From Amycolatopsis sp. cg9 (GTDB lineage Bacteria; Actinomycetota; Actinomycetes; Mycobacteriales; Pseudonocardiaceae): 64,000 nucleotides of DNA. The notes beneath the pieces are model-generated. The model was given only the letters and a program-made list of their open reading frames with translations. It was not told where the DNA came from and did no database searches. How positions within the stretch are numbered: the first letter of the stretch is position 1; each line of letters begins with the position of its first letter. The position numbers were made by a program, and so were the translations under genes. Below, piece after piece: positions 59,439 to 64,000 of the stretch. The stretch lies in contig NZ_CP166850.1 of assembly GCF_041346945.1 (NCBI RefSeq), forward strand, positions 2,666,001 to 2,730,000, read 5' to 3'.

Positions 59439-60656
59439 TTATCGCAACGGTTCGCGGCGGATCGGGCAGGACATGCAGCGCGGCCCGCCGCGGCCGGAGC
59501 CCAGCTCCGAGCCCGCGATCGGCAGCACCTCGATGCCCGCCGCCTCCAGCCGCTCGTTCGTCTCGACGTTCCGCTCGTAGCCGACGACGACGCCCGGGGC
59601 CAGCGCGAGCGTGTTGTTGCCGTCGTCCCACTGCTCGCGCTCGGCGGTCACCGGGTCGAGGCCGGTGTCGATGACCCGCAGCCGGTCGATTTCCATCGCT
59701 TCGGCCGCGGCCACCAGGAACGGGGCCGGGCCGGCCACCTTCACGCCGCCGTCGCCGGTCGGGCGGAGCGTGAACGCCGTCAGGGAGTCGCGCGCCAGCG
59801 GGTACATCACGACCGCGTCGGCGTCGACCATCGTGCACACCGTGTCCAGATGCATGGTCGCGCGGGACTGCTCGATCGGCACCGCCAGCACGGTGTGCGC
59901 GATGCCGTCGGCGAACACCGAGCGGGCGAGGGACTCGGCGCCGGCCGCCGTCGTCCGCTCGCCGACGCCGATGGCCAGCACGCCCGGGGCCAGCAGCATG
60001 ACGTCGCCGCCTTCGATCGGCGCGGAATGCGCGCCGTACGCGCGCGCGGCGTGCCGGAACCGCGGGTGGTAGGCGTAGATCAGGTCCAGCACCGCGGTTT
60101 CCCGGCGGCGCGCGGGCATGGTCAGCGACGAGACCGCCACCCGGTCGGCGATCCACGCCGACGAGTCGCGGGTGAACAGCAGGTTCGGCAGCGGGTCGAC
60201 GGCGAAGTCGTGCGGGTGGTTCATCATCCGCACCAGCGACGCGCCCTCCGCGGACGGCAGCTCCTCGAACGTCATCCCGGCCATCAGCACCTCGGCGAGG
60301 CCGGGCGCGCTGACGCCGGACAGGTGCGACCGCAGCGAGTCGGCCAGGTCGCCGCCGAGCCGCCGGTCGTCGACGGCCGCGTGGACGCCCGCCGCGTGGG
60401 CGCGGTCGTCCTCCAACGCCGTGCGGAGCGCGTCGGCCAGCAGCAGGACCTCGACGCCGCGGCTGCGCAGCACTTCGGCGAACGCGTCGTGCTCGGCCTG
60501 GGCCCGGTCGACCCACGGGATCGAGTCGAACAGCAGCTGGTCGTTGTTGCGGGGCGTCAGCCTTTTGAGCTCGTTGCCGGGCCGGTGCAGCAGCACCGCG
60601 CGCAGGGGTCCGACTTCGCTGTCCACCCGGGGAGGTGTCGTTTCGTCGCTCACCAC
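59439..60656 (-). CDS. arcA: Arginine deiminase
   Basis: The 405-residue protein has the arginine deiminase motifs: [35 protein letters not shown] with the catalytic His, and the C-terminal nucleophile Cys394 in [10 protein letters not shown]. It hydrolyses L-arginine to citrulline and ammonia, the first step of the ADI pathway that yields ATP. No ornithine carbamoyltransferase, carbamate kinase or antiporter gene is adjacent, so it stands alone. Two GTG codons (60656 and 60653) are possible starts. Confidence 0.95.
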   Translation of the reverse strand: MVSDETTPPRVDSEVGPLRAVLLHRPGNELKRLTPRNNDQLLFDSIPWVDRAQAEHDAFAEVLRSRGVEVLLLADALRTALEDDRAHAAGVHAAVDDRRLGGDLADSLRSHLSGVSAPGLAEVLMAGMTFEELPSAEGASLVRMMNHPHDFAVDPLPNLLFTRDSSAWIADRVAVSSLTMPARRRETAVLDLIYAYHPRFRHAARAYGAHSAPIEGGDVMLLAPGVLAIGVGERTTAAGAESLARSVFADGIAHTVLAVPIEQSRATMHLDTVCTMVDADAVVMYPLARDSLTAFTLRPTGDGGVKVAGPAPFLVAAAEAMEIDRLRVIDTGLDPVTAEREQWDDGNNTLALAPGVVVGYERNVETNERLEAAGIEVLPIAGSELGSGRGGPRCMSCPIRREPLR

Positions 60657-60666
60657 CCGATCCTAT

Positions 60667-61479
60667 TCACGGCAGCCAGGAAACGTGACCTTTGAGCAGC
60701 GAATACCCGACGAACGACACGAAGTCGAACAGCGTGTGCGCGGCCACGAGCGGCCACAGCCGGTTCGTCTTCTGCCACAGCCGCCCGAACACCAGCCCCA
60801 TCACGAAGTTGCCGACGAACCCGCCGAAGCCCTGGTACAGGTGGTACGACCCGCGCAGCACGGCGGCGCCGAACGCGGCGTTGTTCTCGCGCACGCCGAG
60901 CTGCCGCAGCCGGGTCAGCAGGTAGCCGACGACCAGGACTTCCTCGGCGAAGGCGTTGCCGAACGCCGACAGCGTCAGCGTGACCGGCCGCCACCACGTG
61001 TCGTTCAAAGTGGACGGTTGTACCGCCAGGCTGAAGCCGAGGTGGTAGGAGATGAAGTAGAGCGCCAGGCCGGGGATCCCGATCAGCGCGGCCAGCCCGA
61101 GCGTCAGCAGGGCGTCGCGGCCGGGGGCGCGGCGGTCCAGCCCGACCTGCGCGACCTTGATCCCGGCGCGCCACAGGAAGTACAGCCCGAGCGCGCCCCA
61201 GCCGACCAGCTGGGCGGCCGAGAGCAGCTGTTTGAGCAGGTCGATCAGGCTCGCCGCGGCCTGGGGCACGTTGAGCTGGACCTGCTGCTGGGCCAGCGGC
61301 GTCGGCTGCAGCAGCGAGTCCACAAGGGACAGCAGGCTGCGCACGCCGGACAGGCCGAGCGTGATCCCGAAGACGATCACCAGCTCGACCTTGATCGCGC
61401 GGCGCTCCGCCGGGTCCTCGATCGTCCCGGGGAACTCGGGGCGGGCCGGGGCCAGCCACGATCGCGCGGTGAACGTCAT
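60667..61479 (-). CDS. CPBP family intramembrane metalloprotease
   Basis: The 270-residue protein has about seven membrane helices and the CPBP (Abi/CAAX-like) motifs: the double-Glu motif in AFAEEVLVVGYLLTRL, RGSYHLYQG with conserved His, and HTLFDFVSF with the last His/Asp. These form the active site of type II prenyl endopeptidase-like glutamic or metallo-proteases. It lies ten bases upstream of the deiminase gene, so they may share a transcript. It is divergent from the oxidoreductase gene with only 22 bases between starts. Confidence 0.9.
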   Translation of the reverse strand: MTFTARSWLAPARPEFPGTIEDPAERRAIKVELVIVFGITLGLSGVRSLLSLVDSLLQPTPLAQQQVQLNVPQAAASLIDLLKQLLSAAQLVGWGALGLYFLWRAGIKVAQVGLDRRAPGRDALLTLGLAALIGIPGLALYFISYHLGFSLAVQPSTLNDTWWRPVTLTLSAFGNAFAEEVLVVGYLLTRLRQLGVRENNAAFGAAVLRGSYHLYQGFGGFVGNFVMGLVFGRLWQKTNRLWPLVAAHTLFDFVSFVGYSLLKGHVSWLP

Positions 61480-61501
61480 GTGCGCACGCTACCTTCGGGG
61501 T

Positions 61502-61963
61502 ATGCCGAGGAGCATCGCCACCAACGAAACCGTCGACCGCGCCGAGCTGGTCGAGTTCCTGTCCACCCGCCACCGCGCGATCCTGCTGACCACGAAGGCC
61601 GACGGCGGGCCGCAGCTGTCGCCGGTCACCTGCGGGGTCGACGCCGAGGGCAGGCTGGTCATCTCGACCTACCCGAAGCGCGCCAAGATCGTGAACATCA
61701 AGCGGAACCCGCGGGTCTCGGCCTGCATCCTGTCCGACGAGTGGAACGACCGGTGGGTGCAGCTCAACGGCACCGCCGAGGTCCTCGACATCCCGGATTC
61801 GGTCGAGCCGCTCGTCGAGTACTTCCGGGCCATTTCCGGCGAGCACCCGGACTGGGACGAATACCGCGAAGCCATGGTCAAGCAGGGCAAGAGCATCATC
61901 CGGGTGACCATCGAGAGCTGGGGCCCGCTCGCCAAGGGCGGCTTCCCCGCCGAACTAGCCTGA
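61502..61963 (+). CDS. PPOX-class F420-dependent (flavin/split-barrel) oxidoreductase
   Basis: The 153-residue protein has the split-barrel pattern of PPOX-class enzymes: HRAILLTTKADGGPQLSPVT, YPKRAKIVNIKRNPRVSACI and a Trp-rich strand EWNDRWVQLNGTAEV. Actinobacterial members with this layout commonly use F420. They reduce small ketones, quinones or bilins. The start lies 22 bases from the divergent CPBP start, so at least one of these mRNAs is probably leaderless. It overlaps the convergent DUF2470 gene by nine bases. Confidence 0.88.
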   Translation: MPRSIATNETVDRAELVEFLSTRHRAILLTTKADGGPQLSPVTCGVDAEGRLVISTYPKRAKIVNIKRNPRVSACILSDEWNDRWVQLNGTAEVLDIPDSVEPLVEYFRAISGEHPDWDEYREAMVKQGKSIIRVTIESWGPLAKGGFPAELA

Positions 61964-62749
61964 CGCGCCCCGCAGGAACGGGCAGCCGACCAGCCGCCGC
62001 AGCTCCATCGCGAGCTGCGGCGGGCTGTCGACGGACTTCGAGAACGCCAGCCGGACGTCGTGGTCGCCCGCCTCGGACTCGACGCGCAGCCGCAGCCCGA
62101 ACCGGTCGAGGCCGAGCGGGCGGATCCGGCCGCCGCGCAGGTCCGCCGGCAGGTGCTTCGCCAGCTGGTCGACGACGTCGGAGTGGTCGCTCTCCAGGTG
62201 CCGCAGCCACTGGGCCTCGTAGTCGTGGAACGGGTCCGGCGGCGCGGCGCTGAACATGTGCGGGCGCAGCGAGTGCGTGCCCTCGGCGTCGGCGAGCACG
62301 AGCGACGCCGGGGTGAGCCGCAGCAGCGTGACGCCGTGGCCGACGTCGAGCAGCCGCTCGTCCGGCCGCGCCTCGGCGATCGCGACCGCCCGGGCCCGGG
62401 CCGACACCGGCGAGAGCGGCCGCAGCCAGCCGGTGATCCACAGCAGCCCGCGGATCGGCTCCCGCAGGGCGACCGGCGCCTGGTCGGCGAGCTCGACCAT
62501 CACGGCCAGCTCGCCGCGCTGGGTCTGCTTCGCCGCGGTGACCATCGGGTGGTCGTCGGCCAGCAGCACGCTCACGCTGCCGCTGTGGTGCACGTGGTGC
62601 AGGACCGGGACGACGCGCTCGCCGTCGAGACCGGCGCGTTCGCAGGTGGGCAGCAAGGACGCGGGACCGTTGCGGGTCGCGATCGTCTTGGCGCGCTCGG
62701 CGGGGTTCGGCGCCGGCGGGCGGCGGATGGATGCGGGTGCCTGGGTCAC
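61955..62749 (-). CDS. DUF2470 (HugZ-related) protein under iron box
   Basis: The 264-residue protein has a C-terminal DUF2470 domain (GGRIRPLGLDRFGLRLRVE; LAFSKSVDSPPQLAMELRRL) and an N-terminal part with LLADDHPMVTAAKQTQRGEL. DUF2470 forms the tail of HugZ-type heme oxygenases that release iron from heme. A near-consensus iron box sits directly upstream of its ribosome site (GGAGGTGA), so repression by iron-loaded IdeR/DmdR is likely. The GTG start is well placed. Here the oxygenase barrel itself is not evident, so the activity is uncertain. Confidence 0.82.
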   Translation of the reverse strand: MTQAPASIRRPPAPNPAERAKTIATRNGPASLLPTCERAGLDGERVVPVLHHVHHSGSVSVLLADDHPMVTAAKQTQRGELAVMVELADQAPVALREPIRGLLWITGWLRPLSPVSARARAVAIAEARPDERLLDVGHGVTLLRLTPASLVLADAEGTHSLRPHMFSAAPPDPFHDYEAQWLRHLESDHSDVVDQLAKHLPADLRGGRIRPLGLDRFGLRLRVESEAGDHDVRLAFSKSVDSPPQLAMELRRLVGCPFLRGASG

Positions 62750-62763
62750 GGCTCACCTCCTAC

Positions 62764-62782
62764 TTAGGTGAGCCTAACCTGA
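62764..62782 (-). promoter_or_regulatory. IdeR/DmdR iron box upstream of DUF2470 gene
   Basis: TTAGGTGAGCCTAACCTGA matches 17 of 19 positions of the consensus TTAGGTTAGCCTAACCTAA. It abuts the ribosome site of the DUF2470 gene, a position typical for iron-dependent repression. Confidence 0.85.
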
Positions 62783-62905
62783 ATTCGACGGTCTGGGTAG
62801 TCACCCGGGTCACGTGGCCGTTCCGCTGAACGGAGTATCCGGTAACGCCGGTGACCGGTTCACCGAAAAGGCCGTAGACCAAAGCCGACACGGTGGGGGC
62901 CCAGC

Positions 62906-63928
62906 GTGCAGATCGTCCCGGTTCCCGAACGCGTGCCGGCGTTCGAACTCGACCCCGCGATGCCGTCCGGGGCCCTGCCGATCTTCGGCGAGTACCTCGA
63001 CCGCATCGGCCGGAGCACCGCCGACCAGCGGCTGCTGTCCTGGCTGTTCCTGGTGTTCGGGGTCGCCCAGTTCTTCACCGGCGCTGGTGTCGCGCTGCCG
63101 GTGGGCACGCTCGCGCTGGCCGGCTCGGTCGAGGCGTGGTGGCTCTACCGCGCGTACGTGAGGGTGCCCGAAACGCGGCTGAAGCGGGAAGCGTTCCGGC
63201 AGGTGGACGTCACCGCCTTGGTCGCCGCCGGACGGACCGTCGGCGTCCGCCTGCCGGACGGCCGCTGGCTGCGCGTCCGCCTCGACGAGGCCCACCGGCT
63301 GCTGCTGGCCGGCCACCGGCGGGTCTGGCTGCTGGGACGCGGCCCGAAGGTCTTCGTCGGCTTCTCCGGGCTGGTCCGGGTCCGCCGCGCCCGGGTCCAC
63401 GAGACGCCGCCGCCGGGCGCGGTCCCGGTCCCGGTACCGGCCGGCTCGGGGTCGCCGCGGCTCGACCCGGTGCTCACCGCGCACCGCCGCCAGCTCGCCC
63501 GAGAGCTGCGCACGACGGCGGCCTTCCTGCTGGTCCTGGCCGGCTTCGCGCTGTGGGTCCGGCTCGACTTCCCGGTCCTGGGCTGGATCGCGTCGGCGTT
63601 CGCGACCGGCGCGCTGCTGGGCGCGCTCGCGGCGGGGCTGCGCTCGATCGCCCACGGCCGCCCGCTGCCGGCCGACCACTGGACGGAACTGCGCGCGGTC
63701 CTGGACGGCCCGGTCCGCATGGGCCGCCGCGGCACCGCCCGCCTGAGCGGCCTGACGATGCTGGCCGACGGCACGGTGGTCGCCTTCCGCCTGCCCAAGG
63801 CGGACCCGTCGATGGCCGCGAACATCGCGGCGACGGGCCGCCTGTGGATCGCGGGCGTCCCGAGGCCGGGCGCGGCTCGCACCGGCCTGCCGGGCTACCC
63901 GGTGCTGGGCACGGTCTGGCTGGGCTGA
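62906..63928 (+). CDS. Hypothetical membrane protein with four predicted helices
   Basis: I do not recognise this 340-residue protein. Two membrane helices occur near 45-80 (LFLVFGVAQFFTGAGVALP, then ALAGSVEAWWLYRAY) and two more near 205-245. Between and after them are soluble alpha/beta segments with basic patches (VRLPDGRWLRVRLDEAHRLL) and a Val/Pro-rich linker. The repeated use of WWLY/VWLL aromatics suggests interaction with membrane lipids. Its last codons are partly duplicated 81 bases further on. Confidence 0.65.
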   Translation: MQIVPVPERVPAFELDPAMPSGALPIFGEYLDRIGRSTADQRLLSWLFLVFGVAQFFTGAGVALPVGTLALAGSVEAWWLYRAYVRVPETRLKREAFRQVDVTALVAAGRTVGVRLPDGRWLRVRLDEAHRLLLAGHRRVWLLGRGPKVFVGFSGLVRVRRARVHETPPPGAVPVPVPAGSGSPRLDPVLTAHRRQLARELRTTAAFLLVLAGFALWVRLDFPVLGWIASAFATGALLGALAAGLRSIAHGRPLPADHWTELRAVLDGPVRMGRRGTARLSGLTMLADGTVVAFRLPKADPSMAANIAATGRLWIAGVPRPGAARTGLPGYPVLGTVWLG

Positions 63929-63999
63929 CCGACCCACCCCGGCCGCCTTCGCTGAACCGCCGGAACCCGCTCGGGCTACCCGGCGCTCGGGACGGTCTG
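63892..63999 (+). repeat. Duplicated 27-base segment at gene end and window edge
   Basis: The segment at 63892-63918 (starting GGGCTACCCGGTGCTGGGCA) recurs at 63973-63999 with 24 of 27 bases identical and a spacing of 81 bases, a multiple of three. The second copy runs into the window edge. Confidence 0.6.
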
Positions 64000-64000
64000 C

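Overview
The window is high-GC (roughly 70 percent), uses many GTG and TTG starts, and carries genes typical of Actinobacteria: mycothiol conjugate amidase (mca), DUF6474 next to a TM0106-type nuclease, DUF5926, SigE-family sigma factors and iron boxes of the IdeR/DmdR type. Gene content and protein style fit a filamentous actinomycete of the Pseudonocardiaceae, most likely Amycolatopsis; the genus is an inference from resemblance, not a database result. It looks like ordinary chromosome. I see no prophage, integrase, insertion sequence, CRISPR array or rRNA operon. One tRNA (Gly, GCC) is present.

Layout. 1-1196: tail of a regulator-like protein and a kinase-fold phosphotransferase. 1408-4367 (minus): copper module of copD, copC, a YcnI protein and a membrane protein. 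4621-8168: four-gene OpuB/OpuC-type osmoprotectant ABC importer ending at a perfect terminator. 8256-18804: small genes, a TM0106 RecB-like nuclease, a PadR regulator with visible operators, a methyltransferase, an HSD10-like dehydrogenase, UDP-glucose dehydrogenase, a gamma-glutamyltranspeptidase relative, and an ECF sigma/VOC-protein pair. 18857-23068: a DHA2 efflux pump facing its MmyB-type regulator across repeated palindromes, then a NarL-type two-component system. 23238-31703: a surface-polysaccharide-like block with an AlgJ/AlgX-type protein, a methyltransferase and a 1059-residue methyltransferase/coiled-coil/GT2/GT4 fusion, bracketed by two paralogous membrane proteins. 31936-36255: an unknown gene behind an SOS-like box, a receptor Ser/Thr kinase, a hydrolase, DUF2716, an orphan Imm7 protein and a YiaA/YiaB protein. 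36348-39582: tRNA-Gly, a sigma factor fused to a zinc-finger and membrane tail, and an Fpg/Nei glycosylase.

39830-49740 is a LytS/LytTR sensor system with two acetate-type sodium/solute symporters. Its kinase and regulator are separated by an S49 peptidase, a decayed toxin-antitoxin pair and a secreted GH16 glucanase. 49794-55727: rhodanese, DUF4328, a TetR regulator with several operators, an MFS exporter coupled to mca, an 88-bp degenerate tandem repeat and a P450. 55781-63928: DUF5926, DUF952, a SigE-family sigma with its membrane partner, ferritin and a DUF2470 protein (both with iron boxes), arginine deiminase, a CPBP protease, an F420-type oxidoreductase and a membrane protein.

The most unusual items are the MT-GT fusion block, the SOS-like box before an unknown gene, the toxin gene with a frame-swapped middle, the repeat array that follows a translationally coupled start codon after mca, and the sigma factor carrying its own membrane tail. 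No stretch over 300 bases lacks a gene except the repeat array at 54060-54560. The gaps at 1221-1407, 4368-4620 and 39583-39829 hold no further feature I could identify.
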